DNA of 37,951 bases from Acidobacteriota bacterium (GCA_016871015.1 VFZX01000027.1:1-37951); one strand, 5' to 3'; shown: positions 7,375 through 16,203, counted from the first letter of the stretch. Program-made: numbers and translations. Notes: generated by a model from the sequence alone, not told the origin.

Positions 7375-9662
7375 TCGGTTCGAAGAACGCGTGTGATCGG
7401 AATCCGGGTTGCGCGCCAGGCCGGAATCGCACTGGCAAGCGCGCACGCCAGCAGGATCGCCGCGCAGGTGGCGGTAATGCTCAGCGGATCCGCCGGCGTC
7501 ACGCCAGCCAGCCGCGGAGCCACGAATCCGGCGGCCAGCGCTGAGATCGCGGCGCCCACAATCATCCCAAAGACCACTGGACCCATGGCCACCAGCATCA
7601 TGTGGCGCGCGGTTGAGGACGCGGACGCGCCCAGCGCCATGCGGATTCCGATTTCGCGGGTCCGCCGCGCGACGGTGTAGGAGACGAGCCCATAGAGTCC
7701 GATCGCCGACAGCAAGAGTCCGGCGGCGGCAAACAGCGATGTCGCCGCGGCGATCCAGCGCCGGTCGCGCGTGACTTCGTCGAGCCGTCCGGACTGGCTA
7801 TTCACTCCCGGCTTCTGCACCGCCGGATCCACCGCGTGAACCGCCGCCCTGACCACCGGCTCCATGGCCGCCGCACTGTCTGGCGTACGCATCAAGTAGA
7901 CCAGGCCTTCGGTGACCACCTGGCCCAGCGGAAAGTAGGCCTGCGGCTCACCCGGCTGCTCGGCTCCCTGCTGCCGGACCTCGGCCGCGACGCCCACAAT
8001 CTCCCATTCAGTCCCGCGCGGATAGCTCGGCCCGTTCGTCATCGACATCTTGAGCCTCCTCCCGGTGGGATCCGCTTCGCCGAACTCAGCGCGCGCCAGA
8101 TCGCGGCTGATGATGCACACCGGGGGCTGCCCCAGACGGTCGCGCCAGGTGAAGTCGCGGCCGCGCAGCAACGGGATCCGCATCAGGCGGAAGTATCCGG
8201 GACTCACCACCGCGGCTGCCGCCACCTGCTTCTGTTCCACGCCGTAACGGGTGCGCATCCGGCCCGCCATCGGAACCGGAATCGCCGCCGCCGCCTCGGC
8301 CACACCAGGCGCCGCTGCCAGTTTCGCGATTACCTCCTCATGGAACGCGAGCATCCGCGCTTCCGTCGAGTAGCGGACTTCGGGCAGTCCGATGCCCGCT
8401 GTCAGCACCCCTTCGGGCTCAAAGCCCAGCGGTGTTGACATCACGTTCCACAAGCTGCGGACCAGCACGGATCCGCCAAGCAGCAGGGTGAACGTCAGCG
8501 CCACCTGGCCCGCCGTCAGCAGACCGCGCATCCGGACCGGCTGCAGCGTCCCGGCCGCGGCCGCCAGAATTGCGCACAGAACCGCGAACCCGAACGCCCA
8601 GGCATCAAGCGCGGGTGGCCGCAACTCCGCGGCGCCTCGCAAGGTGGGAAACAGTTCCGCCGCGTGAGGGAGCAACTCCAGGCACCAGCGCGCGGCGAGC
8701 CACCCGGCTGCGAGTCCGGTGCACGATACCACCAGCGCCTCCGCCATCCTCGGACGCATCAACTGCCAGCTTGACGCCCCGGCACTGCGCCGCACCAGCG
8801 ACTCGCCTTGCTTTGACGCCGCGCGCGCCGACATCAATCCCGCGACATTGGTGATCGCGATGAGCAGCATCATGAGTCCGGCTCCGGTCAGCAGCCACAG
8901 CCCGGACTTCGATCCGCCGCGAAGCTGCGCCTCAACTGGCTGGAGGTCTACGCGGTGGCCCGGTGTGAAGCTCGCCGCAAGCCGCGTGAGCTCGGCCTGC
9001 GCGTCCGCGGCTGGCGTCGACGGATTCAACCGCGCGAACACCGTCAGCCCCCCCGGTCCGTGGCCCGGGTAGATCGAGCGGTCGAGCGCGAAATAAACAT
9101 CGGGCACCGCGCCATTCACCGGGAAGCGGAACTCCGCGGGCAGTACTCCGGCGACAAGATAGGGCTCCTCGTTCAACGTGATCCGCTGGCCAAGCGCGCT
9201 GACCTGTCCGTGAAACCGCGACATCCACAAATCGTGGCTGAGCCAGACGTGCTTCGCGGCTGGATTCCCGTCCTCCGCCGCCATCCCGCGGCCGATCGCC
9301 ACCGGCACCGGCACGGCGCGCCAGAATCCGTGCGTCGCCATCCCGGCGAGCACCACTTGCTGTCCGCCTGCGCCAGCTTCAAGTAGCCACGTGCGCGTCG
9401 CCACGCCGCCAATCGCCGCGGCCGATCGCGCGGAAGTCTCCCACTCGCGCAGGTCGCCGCCCGCGACCCGCTGGACCACCATCAGCCGCTCGGGATCCGG
9501 AAACGGAAGCGGCTTCCACAACAGGCTGTCAAGCACGGAGAACAGCGCCGTGTTGACGCCCGTACCGAGTGCCAGAATCAGCACCGCCGCCGACAGGAAT
9601 CCCGGCGACCGCAGCAGCGACCGGACCGCGATCCGTAGCTCCGGAAGGAAAGCAGCCATCAT
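7371..9662 (-). CDS. ADOP-type (MacB/FtsX-like) ABC transporter permease
   Basis: 763 residues. The N-terminus (ELRIAVRSLLRSPGFLSAA, then a membrane helix ending in VLDSLLW) is the hallmark of acidobacterial duplicated orphan permeases. Two FtsX-like halves follow: helices around SGLWLLTGAGLMMLLIAIT and GQVALTFTLLLGGSVL, a second periplasmic MacB-type domain, and a final FtsX block with VARRTREIGIRMALGA. No ATPase gene is adjacent, in keeping with the orphan label. The substrate is unknown. It is first in the minus-strand unit. There is no Shine-Dalgarno; TATGGT lies 8 nt before the ATG (the next codon is also ATG). Confidence 0.92.
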   Translation of the reverse strand: MMAAFLPELRIAVRSLLRSPGFLSAAVLILALGTGVNTALFSVLDSLLWKPLPFPDPERLMVVQRVAGGDLREWETSARSAAAIGGVATRTWLLEAGAGGQQVVLAGMATHGFWRAVPVPVAIGRGMAAEDGNPAAKHVWLSHDLWMSRFHGQVSALGQRITLNEEPYLVAGVLPAEFRFPVNGAVPDVYFALDRSIYPGHGPGGLTVFARLNPSTPAADAQAELTRLAASFTPGHRVDLQPVEAQLRGGSKSGLWLLTGAGLMMLLIAITNVAGLMSARAASKQGESLVRRSAGASSWQLMRPRMAEALVVSCTGLAAGWLAARWCLELLPHAAELFPTLRGAAELRPPALDAWAFGFAVLCAILAAAAGTLQPVRMRGLLTAGQVALTFTLLLGGSVLVRSLWNVMSTPLGFEPEGVLTAGIGLPEVRYSTEARMLAFHEEVIAKLAAAPGVAEAAAAIPVPMAGRMRTRYGVEQKQVAAAAVVSPGYFRLMRIPLLRGRDFTWRDRLGQPPVCIISRDLARAEFGEADPTGRRLKMSMTNGPSYPRGTEWEIVGVAAEVRQQGAEQPGEPQAYFPLGQVVTEGLVYLMRTPDSAAAMEPVVRAAVHAVDPAVQKPGVNSQSGRLDEVTRDRRWIAAATSLFAAAGLLLSAIGLYGLVSYTVARRTREIGIRMALGASASSTARHMMLVAMGPVVFGMIVGAAISALAAGFVAPRLAGVTPADPLSITATCAAILLACALASAIPAWRATRIPITRVLRTE

Positions 9663-9670
9663 TGACTGTT

Positions 9671-9680
9671 ACCATAGATT
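9671..9680. promoter_or_regulatory. Overlapping divergent -10-like boxes, probable leaderless promoters
   Basis: The gap between the divergent permease and dipeptidase starts is only 26 bp. On the minus strand TATGGT (9676-9671) ends 8 nt before the permease ATG. On the plus strand TAGATT (9675-9680) ends 8 nt before the dipeptidase ATG. The two boxes share two bases, and neither start has a Shine-Dalgarno. No good -35 element is seen. If both are real, transcripts would begin at or next to the start codons and the promoters would compete. Confidence 0.4.
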
Positions 9681-9688
9681 CATTTCCG

Positions 9689-10762
9689 ATGAGGACTCTC
9701 ACCGCTCTGGCGGCCATCGCCGCTCTGCTGCCTGCACAGACGCGCCGCGTTTCCGATGACGAAGTGGCCCAGGTGCACCGGGCCGCGCTGTTGATCGACA
9801 CTCACAACGATGTCACTTCGGACACGGTCAAAGGACTCGACATCGGTCCCCGCCGCGCCAAGGGCCACACCGACATTCCGCGCCTGCGTGAAGGCGGTGT
9901 GGGCGCAGTGTTTTTCGCCGCCTATGTGGCCAAGGACTACGTGACCGGCAACCGCTCGGCACATCGCACACTCGAAATGATCGATACGATCCGCCACGAC
10001 ATCGTGGCCCGGCACCCGGACACCTTCACCCTTGCCCTGACTGCCGATCAGATCGCCGCCACGCGGCGGGCGGGGAAGATTGCCGCGCTCATCGGAATCG
10101 AAGGTGGACACGCGATTGAGGATTCACCCCGGTTGTTGCGGACCTTCTATGACCTCGGCGTCCGTTACATGACGCTCACCCATACCAACGACAACCACTG
10201 GGCGGACTCGTCAGGATCGGCTACCCAAACCAACAAGGGCCTGAACGCGCTAGGGCGGTCGATCATCGCGGAGATGAACCGGCTTGGCATGATGGTCGAC
10301 ATCTCGCACGCATCCGACAAAACGTTCTGGGACGTGCTGGCCGTGAGCACCGCGCCCGTGTTCGCTTCACACTCGTCGAGCCGCGAGTTGTCGGCGATCC
10401 CCCGCAACATGACCGATGAGATGATCTCTGCGTTGGCCAGGAAGGGTGGTGTTGTGCAGATCAATTTCGGATGCCAGTTCGTCGCCGCCGACCCGAAGGC
10501 GAAGCCGCCCAGGGCGGCACTTTCCGACATTATTCGACACATCCAGCATGTTTCCAAGGTTGGCGGGATCGATGCGCTGGGGATCGGCAGCGATTTTGAC
10601 GGCGTGTCCTGCGTGCCTCAGGGAATGGAAGACGTGTCGCGGTTCCCGGCGCTCACGCGCGCGCTGCTCGAAAACGGCTACACGCCGGAGCAGATCCACA
10701 AAATCTACGGCGGCAACCTGCTGCGGGTGATGCGCGCGGTGGAACAGAAAGCAGGAAAATAA
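9689..10762 (+). CDS. Exported membrane dipeptidase (peptidase M19)
   Basis: 357 residues from ATG 9689; the frame is open further upstream, but that part overlaps the permease and lacks a signal peptide, whereas this start gives one (MRTLTALAAIAALLPAQ). The dizinc site of renal-dipeptidase-like enzymes is complete: H39 and D41 (DTHND), E138 (GIEGGH), H207 (ISHASD) and H228 (ASHSSS), plus the family segment GIGSDFDG (298-305). The family hydrolyses dipeptides, often with D- or dehydro-residues at the C-terminal side. The thymidine kinase gene follows 5 bp after the stop, suggesting co-transcription without an obvious functional link. Confidence 0.93.
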   Translation: MRTLTALAAIAALLPAQTRRVSDDEVAQVHRAALLIDTHNDVTSDTVKGLDIGPRRAKGHTDIPRLREGGVGAVFFAAYVAKDYVTGNRSAHRTLEMIDTIRHDIVARHPDTFTLALTADQIAATRRAGKIAALIGIEGGHAIEDSPRLLRTFYDLGVRYMTLTHTNDNHWADSSGSATQTNKGLNALGRSIIAEMNRLGMMVDISHASDKTFWDVLAVSTAPVFASHSSSRELSAIPRNMTDEMISALARKGGVVQINFGCQFVAADPKAKPPRAALSDIIRHIQHVSKVGGIDALGIGSDFDGVSCVPQGMEDVSRFPALTRALLENGYTPEQIHKIYGGNLLRVMRAVEQKAGK

Positions 10763-10767
10763 CACGC

Positions 10768-11382
10768 ATGGATGTGATGATCCACAACACGGGCTGGATC
10801 GAGGTGGTCTGCGGCCCGATGTTTTCCGGCAAGAGCGAAGAACTGATCCGCAGGCTGCGCCGCGCGATGATCGCCCGCAAGCGGGTCCAGGTGTTCAAGC
10901 CGGTGATCGACCAACGGTATTCAGACGACGAGATCGTGTCGCATGCCGACGCGCGGTTGTCGGCCATCGTCGTCAAGGATGCCACCGAGATCCTTTCCAA
11001 GCTCGACTGGCGGACCCAGGTGATCGGCGTGGATGAAGCCAACTTCATGGGTCCGGAGCTGGTGCGCGTCGCCTCGCAGCTTGCTGACGCCGGCAAGCAG
11101 GTGATCGCCGCCGGCCTGGACACCGACTACCTCGGACGGCCCTTTACTCCCATTCCGGAGCTGCTGTGCCTGGCCGAGGCGATCACCAAGACCCTCGCAA
11201 TCTGCATGCGATGTGGAAATCCTGCAAAACACACGCAACGCCTTGTCGAGTCGGAGGATCTAATTGTAGTAGGGGCCGCGGGGATGTACGAGGCCCGCTG
11301 CCGCCGCTGCTTCGAGCCTGGCGCTCCACGCCAGGAGGTGCTCCCTTTCCTGCGTCCACCTGGGAAGGACGCGGCGCGCTAA
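10768..11382 (+). CDS. tdk: Thymidine kinase
   Basis: 204 residues, typical for the type II (bacterial) enzyme. Visible are the P-loop GPMFSGKS (16-23), the catalytic glutamate in DEANF (E90), the lasso-region glycine-tyrosine segment GAAGMYEARC, and a four-cysteine zinc site (C146, C149, C178, C181). The enzyme phosphorylates thymidine with ATP in the nucleotide salvage pathway in the cytoplasm. It lies 5 bp after the dipeptidase; AGGA is within reach of the ATG. An in-frame ATG also occurs three codons later, so the exact start is uncertain by that much. Confidence 0.96.
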   Translation: MDVMIHNTGWIEVVCGPMFSGKSEELIRRLRRAMIARKRVQVFKPVIDQRYSDDEIVSHADARLSAIVVKDATEILSKLDWRTQVIGVDEANFMGPELVRVASQLADAGKQVIAAGLDTDYLGRPFTPIPELLCLAEAITKTLAICMRCGNPAKHTQRLVESEDLIVVGAAGMYEARCRRCFEPGAPRQEVLPFLRPPGKDAAR

Positions 11383-11410
11383 GATGTGATCATCCAGGTT
11401 CTCGCCCAAA

Positions 11411-11417
11411 AAAGGAG
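11411..11417 (+). promoter_or_regulatory. Shine-Dalgarno fixing a GTG start
   Basis: AAAGGAG lies 9 nt before GTG at 11427. It selects this GTG as start of the coiled-coil protein, although the frame is open well upstream inside tdk. Confidence 0.75.
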
Positions 11418-11426
11418 TCTGCCGCC

Positions 11427-12314
11427 GTGAGCCAGCCCCCGATGATGCCGATGCCGGAACAGAGTGGTTCCGGACTGAAAATCCCGATCCTGTTCGGACT
11501 GGTGATCTTTTTGGTCGCCGCCAACGTCTACCTCTTTCTACAGTTGGACGAGGTCAAGAAGGAAGTCGCCAAAACGCGTGAGGCGTTGCGGACCGACATC
11601 GCCAACGTCCGCGAGACTTCGTCGATCTCCACCGCTACGGCCAGCCGCCGCGCCGAACAGTTGCGGGCTGAGCTCAATTCCGCGCGCCGCCGCGCCGAGC
11701 AGCTCGCTGGCCAGGCCAAGGATGATGCCATGCGCCAGGTCGCCGATCTCGAAAAGAAGGTCGAGGAGGGCGACAAGAAGGCCCTTGAGCAGACCGCGCT
11801 GGTAAAGCAGGATGTGGCCAAGGTCGAGCAGTCCGCCATCGCCGCCAACACCAAGGCCGCGGAGATTTCGACGGATGTGTCCAAGGTGAGGCAGGAGGTC
11901 GCGACCACGAAATCCGAGTTGGACAAGACGATCTCGGACTTGAAAACCGTGCGTGGCGACCTGGGCGTCCAGAGCGGCCTGATCGCGACCAACGGCAAGG
12001 AACTCTCGGCTCTGAAAGCGCTGGGCGAGAGAGCGTACCACGAGATCAACTTAGTGAAGTCCAAGCAGCCGGTCCGGATTTCCGATGTGACCATTCTGCT
12101 CAAGAGTGCCGACCTCAAGCGCAACCGCTACACGGTTGAGCTGTTCGCCGACGACAAGAAGGTCGAGAAGAAGGACAAGAACGTGAACGAGCCGGTCCAG
12201 TTCTACATGGCCAAGTACGGAAGGTACCCATGCGAGCTGGTGGTCAATGAAGTGAGGAAGGACCGGATCGTCGGGTACTTGTCGCAGCCGAAGGTGACCG
12301 CGGCGCGGAACTAG
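11427..12314 (+). CDS. Membrane-anchored coiled-coil protein of unknown function
   Basis: 295 residues from GTG 11427, supported by AAAGGAG 9 nt upstream. A short Met/Pro-rich cytoplasmic head is followed by one membrane helix (about 19-39). A long highly charged heptad region (about 40-215) follows, with repeats such as AEQLRAELNSARRRAEQL and VRQEVATTKSELDKTISDL that predict an extended coiled coil. The last 80 residues (from about 215) look like a small beta-rich globular domain. I do not recognise the family. The gene lies between tdk (44 bp) and an alpha/beta-hydrolase gene (5 bp) and is probably co-transcribed with them. An envelope spacer or scaffold role would be a guess. Confidence 0.82.
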   Translation: MSQPPMMPMPEQSGSGLKIPILFGLVIFLVAANVYLFLQLDEVKKEVAKTREALRTDIANVRETSSISTATASRRAEQLRAELNSARRRAEQLAGQAKDDAMRQVADLEKKVEEGDKKALEQTALVKQDVAKVEQSAIAANTKAAEISTDVSKVRQEVATTKSELDKTISDLKTVRGDLGVQSGLIATNGKELSALKALGERAYHEINLVKSKQPVRISDVTILLKSADLKRNRYTVELFADDKKVEKKDKNVNEPVQFYMAKYGRYPCELVVNEVRKDRIVGYLSQPKVTAARN

Positions 12315-12319
12315 AGCCG

Positions 12320-13138
12320 ATGCGCCTGATCCCGCTCCTCGCGATGGCCGGATCCGGGCTCCACGCCGGGCCTGGCAACGAGATCCGCCTGCGTCCGGAC
12401 CTGCCCCCGGGCGAGGAGTGGTACAAGCCCGAGGCCAGCAACGTCCACGCCAAGCATCCGGACGAGCAGTGGGTGCGCAAGGTCAGGAGCCCGGTGCTTG
12501 AAGTGTATCCGGTCAAAAACCCGAACGGCACGGCGGTGATCATCGCCCCGGGCGGCGGATTCTCAATCCTCGCCATCGAACATGAAGGCCGCGACGTGGC
12601 CCGGTGGATGAATCAGCGCGGCGTCACGGCGTTCGTGCTGCGCTACCGGTGCGGGCTGGAAAGCGGAACTCCGGCCGCGATGGACCGCACTGCGAGCCAG
12701 AAGGCGGGAGTCGAGGACGGGCTGCTGGCGGTAAAGACGGTTCGAGAGCGTGCGGCCGAGTGGAAGGTGGATCCCAAACGGATCGGCATCATGGGCTTCT
12801 CGGCGGGCGGCTACGTCACCATCGGCGCGGCGACCAGGTACGACGCGGCGAGCCGGCCGGACTTTGCGATGCCAGTCTATGCTGTGGCGCCTGAATACCA
12901 GGTTCCCTCCTACGCACCGCCCTTGTTTGTCGCGGTCGCGATTGACGACCATGAGCGGATGACATCGACCGCCACCGCGCTTGCCGACAATTGGAAGAAG
13001 GCGAAACTGCCGGTCGAATTGCACGTGTTCGCGGATGGCGGCCATGGGTTTGGGATGAACCGCAAGGGCAAGTCGTGCGATGCGTGGACCGGGCTGATGG
13101 AGGAGTGGATGATCCGGCGGGGCCTGATTCCCCGGTAA
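12320..13138 (+). CDS. Exported alpha/beta-hydrolase (BD-FAE/acetylxylan-esterase-like)
   Basis: 272 residues. The start MRLIPLLAMAGSGLHA looks like a short signal peptide. The oxyanion-hole region is APGGGF (76-81), the nucleophile elbow GFSAGG (S161), the acid D209 or D210 (AIDDHE) and the histidine H242 (DGGHGFG), so the triad is complete. The family includes carbohydrate esterases that remove acetyl or feruloyl groups from plant polysaccharides, and lipase-like enzymes. The actual ester is unknown. It starts 5 bp after the coiled-coil gene. Confidence 0.88.
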   Translation: MRLIPLLAMAGSGLHAGPGNEIRLRPDLPPGEEWYKPEASNVHAKHPDEQWVRKVRSPVLEVYPVKNPNGTAVIIAPGGGFSILAIEHEGRDVARWMNQRGVTAFVLRYRCGLESGTPAAMDRTASQKAGVEDGLLAVKTVRERAAEWKVDPKRIGIMGFSAGGYVTIGAATRYDAASRPDFAMPVYAVAPEYQVPSYAPPLFVAVAIDDHERMTSTATALADNWKKAKLPVELHVFADGGHGFGMNRKGKSCDAWTGLMEEWMIRRGLIPR

Positions 13139-13177
13139 TCGTCAGATCGCATCGCCACACTACGCCGGAAGCGGTAG

Positions 13178-13777
13178 TCAGCCAACCAGATCCGCGACGG
13201 CAATCAGATCCCGCGGCCGCTCCAACGGGCTCACCGATTCCAACTCGCCGAAACTCAACTGGACCCGGTATCCATCAGGCCCGGGATCCCGGAACACCAG
13301 CAGGCGGCGGCCCTTGACGTCCAGCACCCAATACTCGCCGATCCCTGCCCGCGCATAGAGCCGGGCCTTCGTGGTCCGGTCTTGGCGCAACGTCGATTCC
13401 GAAACCTCAACCACCAGTGCCAGATCCGCGGGACCGGGATTCGCCGTGAACTCGCTGCTCCGGCGCCGGAGTACGATCACATCCGGCTCAGGCTCGTTCC
13501 GTGGATTGTCTTCCGGGGCAATGTCGATGGGAGCCTCCTGGTTGACGTAAGCGGCGCCGAACACAGAAACCAGCGCCTCTCCCATTCGCTTCACCCCTTC
13601 CACGTGGGGACGCTTCTTGCCCATCTTGCTGATCAGCTCCCCCTCGATCAATTCGTAGTGCTGGTCATTGAACAGCCCTGTGCTCTCCAGGACTTCGATC
13701 TCTTCCCGGGACCAGGTCTTGCGCGGGAGCGGCGGTTCCTGTATCGCCTCGATCGGGTCGGCAAGCTGGACTGGCAT
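13178..13777 (-). CDS. Uma2-family (DUF820) putative endonuclease
   Basis: 199 residues, typical length. The PD-(D/E)xK nuclease pattern is recognisable: E45 in the LIEGEL segment, D99 in EPDVIVL, E124 in VVEVSES and K137 in TTKARLY, followed by the family's GIGEYWVLDV. Many such proteins occur in Cyanobacteria, Chloroflexi and Acidobacteria; their biological role is not established. It stands alone, divergent from the TPR gene and convergent with the hydrolase gene, with no methylase or toxin-antitoxin partner nearby. Confidence 0.9.
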   Translation of the reverse strand: MPVQLADPIEAIQEPPLPRKTWSREEIEVLESTGLFNDQHYELIEGELISKMGKKRPHVEGVKRMGEALVSVFGAAYVNQEAPIDIAPEDNPRNEPEPDVIVLRRRSSEFTANPGPADLALVVEVSESTLRQDRTTKARLYARAGIGEYWVLDVKGRRLLVFRDPGPDGYRVQLSFGELESVSPLERPRDLIAVADLVG

Positions 13778-13812
13778 AGAGCTTCTACCGACCAGCCTAC
13801 CACTCGCGCGCT

Positions 13813-13822
13813 CGAAATTTCG
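13813..13822. promoter_or_regulatory. Palindrome in the Uma2/TPR divergent gap
   Basis: The 165-bp gap between the divergent Uma2 and TPR genes holds CGAAATTTCG, a perfect 10-bp palindrome with imperfect extension on both sides, 36 bases from the Uma2 start. It might be an operator. I see no convincing -35/-10 pair in this gap. Confidence 0.2.
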
Positions 13823-13942
13823 CGCTCCGGGCGAGACCGAACCGGACGAATCCCGTCAAAACCTCCAGATCTCGGGAACACTTGCCGCCGCTCATTCGTA
13901 GTATCGGCAACAGCGGGAAAGGGCAACCGAAGGAAGGCGGCC

Positions 13943-15235
13943 ATGAAACTTGCCCTAATGGCCATCCTGTGTGGGATGGCGTCACCATACGTGTGTTTAG
14001 GAGCGCCGGCGGACGATGCCGAGGCGCTGCTCATTGAAGCCAACGCCCTGCGCGGCCGCGGAGACTACAAGGCAGCCCTCGGAAAGTACCGGGCAGCCCT
14101 CGCCGTCGCGGAGACCTCCCCGAACCAGGACTTGCGCGCCAAGGCGGCGAACAACCTGGCTGTCACGGAACAGGCGCTCGGGGACTTCGATTCCGCGTCC
14201 CAACACCTGAAGCAGGCCATCGAGCTTTGGGGGGATTCAGTCCCCGCCTCCTCCGCGATGATCAATCTTGCCGAGGTCCACCGCCAACTCGACCGCCTGG
14301 ACGAGGCCGTCGGCCTCTATCAACGGGCGCTCAAGATCCGCGAAAAGGCTGGTGAGCCGCGCGCCCTGGCCACCGCATTGAATGGCCTCGGCGTTACGCT
14401 TAAGGCAGCAGGCCGGATGGAGGAGGCACGCCGGAGCCTCCTGCGCGCCGTCGGGTTGATCGAAGAGCTTGATCCAACCGACGCGCTACTTGCGGCCCCG
14501 CTCAACAACCTCGCCGAATTGCATCGAGGTCAAAAGGAGTACGCGGAAGCCGAGGCACTCTACCGGCGTTGTCTGGCCATCCGCGAGCGCACCATTGGCC
14601 TCGAACATCCCGATTCCGCTGCGACCATGAACAACCTGGCCGCGACGCTCCACGGCCAGGGCGATTTCGAGCGCGCCGAGCCGCTGTACCGGGAGTCGCT
14701 CCGGATCCGCCGGAAAGTCTTCGGCCCGGCGCATCAGACCGTCGGTATCGCGATGAACAACCTCGGCACAATGTTGCGAGCCGCTGGCCGCTCTCAGGAG
14801 GCGGAGGAGATGATCCGCAGTTCCTTGCCGGTGCTCGAGAAAACGCTCGGCACCGCCCATCCCACGGTCGCCTCGGTAGCCAACAACCTCGGCGAGCTGT
14901 ACGCATCCGCGGGCCGGCTGGCCGAGGCAGAGCCCATGTACCGCCGGGCTCTGGAAATCCACCGGCTGCGCTCCGGACCTCCGATGACCGAATCCGCGGC
15001 CATCCAACGAAACCTCGGGATGCTCTTCATGGCGCAGGAGAAGTACAAGGCCGCGGAGGTGATGTTCCGGGAATCGCTCGCCTCCTACCAGCGGATCCGC
15101 GGCGCGGACTCAGCCGAGTCGGCCGATGTGATCCAGGCACTTGCTATGGCCTGCCTGCGGCAAGGGAGAAACTCCGAAGCGGGAGCCCTGTTCCGCCGTG
15201 CCGAACAGGCGGGGATTCAGTCCGCCCTCCGGTGA
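13943..15235 (+). CDS. Secreted tetratricopeptide (TPR) repeat protein
   Basis: 430 residues from ATG 13943, chosen because it begins a signal peptide (MKLALMAILCGMASPYVCLGA) and has AAGGAAGG shortly upstream; the frame is open further upstream without a better start. The mature part is almost entirely TPR. The C-terminal half has 42-residue repeats of the kinesin-light-chain/TPR_12 type, each beginning like NNLAELH/NNLAATL and containing (A/E)-E-P-L-Y-R-x-(A/S)-L-x-I. Such arrays bind proteins or peptides; no enzyme domain is present. Its last 19 bases overlap the end of the convergent FG-GAP gene. Confidence 0.88.
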   Translation: MKLALMAILCGMASPYVCLGAPADDAEALLIEANALRGRGDYKAALGKYRAALAVAETSPNQDLRAKAANNLAVTEQALGDFDSASQHLKQAIELWGDSVPASSAMINLAEVHRQLDRLDEAVGLYQRALKIREKAGEPRALATALNGLGVTLKAAGRMEEARRSLLRAVGLIEELDPTDALLAAPLNNLAELHRGQKEYAEAEALYRRCLAIRERTIGLEHPDSAATMNNLAATLHGQGDFERAEPLYRESLRIRRKVFGPAHQTVGIAMNNLGTMLRAAGRSQEAEEMIRSSLPVLEKTLGTAHPTVASVANNLGELYASAGRLAEAEPMYRRALEIHRLRSGPPMTESAAIQRNLGMLFMAQEKYKAAEVMFRESLASYQRIRGADSAESADVIQALAMACLRQGRNSEAGALFRRAEQAGIQSALR

Positions 15236-16185
15236 TGCCACCGGATCACTACGTCCGGACCCACACCCACAAGCTCACGCCCCACCATCCACAAACCCAG
15301 CAGGCCGTCCGTGCGGTCAAAAACAGTCCATGTTGCGTCTCGCAACCCGGCCACGCGCGACCCCGGACCAGCGTTCTCGGCAGCAACGATCGCACCGTCT
15401 GCAAGCACCAGGCCTTGGACATTCCGGAGCGAAGGGTCAAGCGCTGGCAGCGCCTCCTCAATCCAGAACCGCTCCGGATCCGCCGGCCGCTTGAACCAGG
15501 AGATCCGCGCCGGATCCGCCTCGCGTTGGGCGAACAGGATCCTGCCCTTGCCAGCGGGCATCACGTGGAGCATGGCTGACCGTTCCAGCTCCCACCAGCT
15601 CTGGATTGCGAAGAGCCGCCACGGAAGCCCCGCCACGGCGGGCGATCGCAGCCAGTAGTTTCCGCAGTAGATGTCCTCTCTCCCGTCGCCGTCCACGTCC
15701 CCGCGCGCCAGTCCACCCTGGGCCGACGGAGTGTAGATCGAATACACTTCCTCGTAGGGCCACTTCTCCTGAGCCTTCCATCCCTTTGCCGGAGGGTGGT
15801 AGAAGCGGACTTGGCTGTAGCGGTGGATCACAAGGACGCCGCGCACTCCGAACAGCCGCGTCCAGAGACAGTCCTGGAACCCGGCGTCGCTATCAATCGT
15901 CCGGCGCTGCCATTGCGGGGACTCCAGCCACACCAGCTCGCGCCTTGCCTGGTCGGGCAGGATCAGGTCGGGCCGCCCGTCGGCGTTGACGTCGCCCGCG
16001 CAGCCGCCCGGTCCGAAATCGCCCGCAACCGGAAGATCCCGGCCCCAAACCAGCAACTTCCCGGCTTCCGCCGCTCCCCGGATCTCCCCTTTGGCGGGTT
16101 CCGTGCTCACCCGTCTCCACTGGCCCCGGCATGGTACTGTGACCATCGCCGCCAGTACCAGCAGGGGAAGGCAAGCCTTCAGCAT
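15217..16185 (-). CDS. Secreted FG-GAP/VCBS-repeat-like protein
   Basis: 322 residues. A signal peptide (MLKACLPLLVLAAMVTVPCRG) is followed by a propeller-like protein with two calcium-loop-type motifs, GDVNADGRPDL (64-74) and GDVDGDGREDI, as in FG-GAP/VCBS repeats. The remainder is Trp- and Arg-rich with no catalytic motif. The role is unknown; related proteins are frequent in Acidobacteria and Planctomycetes. TAGAAT lies 6 nt before the ATG with no Shine-Dalgarno, suggesting a leaderless transcript. The 3' end overlaps the TPR gene by 19 bases. Confidence 0.82.
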   Translation of the reverse strand: MLKACLPLLVLAAMVTVPCRGQWRRVSTEPAKGEIRGAAEAGKLLVWGRDLPVAGDFGPGGCAGDVNADGRPDLILPDQARRELVWLESPQWQRRTIDSDAGFQDCLWTRLFGVRGVLVIHRYSQVRFYHPPAKGWKAQEKWPYEEVYSIYTPSAQGGLARGDVDGDGREDIYCGNYWLRSPAVAGLPWRLFAIQSWWELERSAMLHVMPAGKGRILFAQREADPARISWFKRPADPERFWIEEALPALDPSLRNVQGLVLADGAIVAAENAGPGSRVAGLRDATWTVFDRTDGLLGLWMVGRELVGVGPDVVIRWHHRRAD

Positions 16186-16190
16186 CCTGT

Positions 16191-16197
16191 TATTCTA
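16191..16197. promoter_or_regulatory. Divergent -10-like boxes in an 18-bp gap
   Basis: Minus strand: TAGAAT (16197-16192) ends 6 nt before the FG-GAP gene ATG. Plus strand: TATTCT (16191-16196) ends 7 nt before GTG at 16204. The gap between the two start codons is only 18 bp, so conventional leaders are impossible unless promoters lie inside the opposite gene. Confidence 0.4.
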
Positions 16198-16203
16198 CGC
16201 ATA

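Noticed and set aside
5560-7680. About 700-codon plus-strand open frame
   Set aside because: Antisense to the glycosidase-like gene and the 3' end of the permease; no domain, signal or start context, and it runs across two real genes.
14500-15130. Regular repeat every 126 bp
   Set aside because: This is the 42-residue TPR period of a coding gene, not a CRISPR or DNA repeat array; the repeats are diverged and unspaced.
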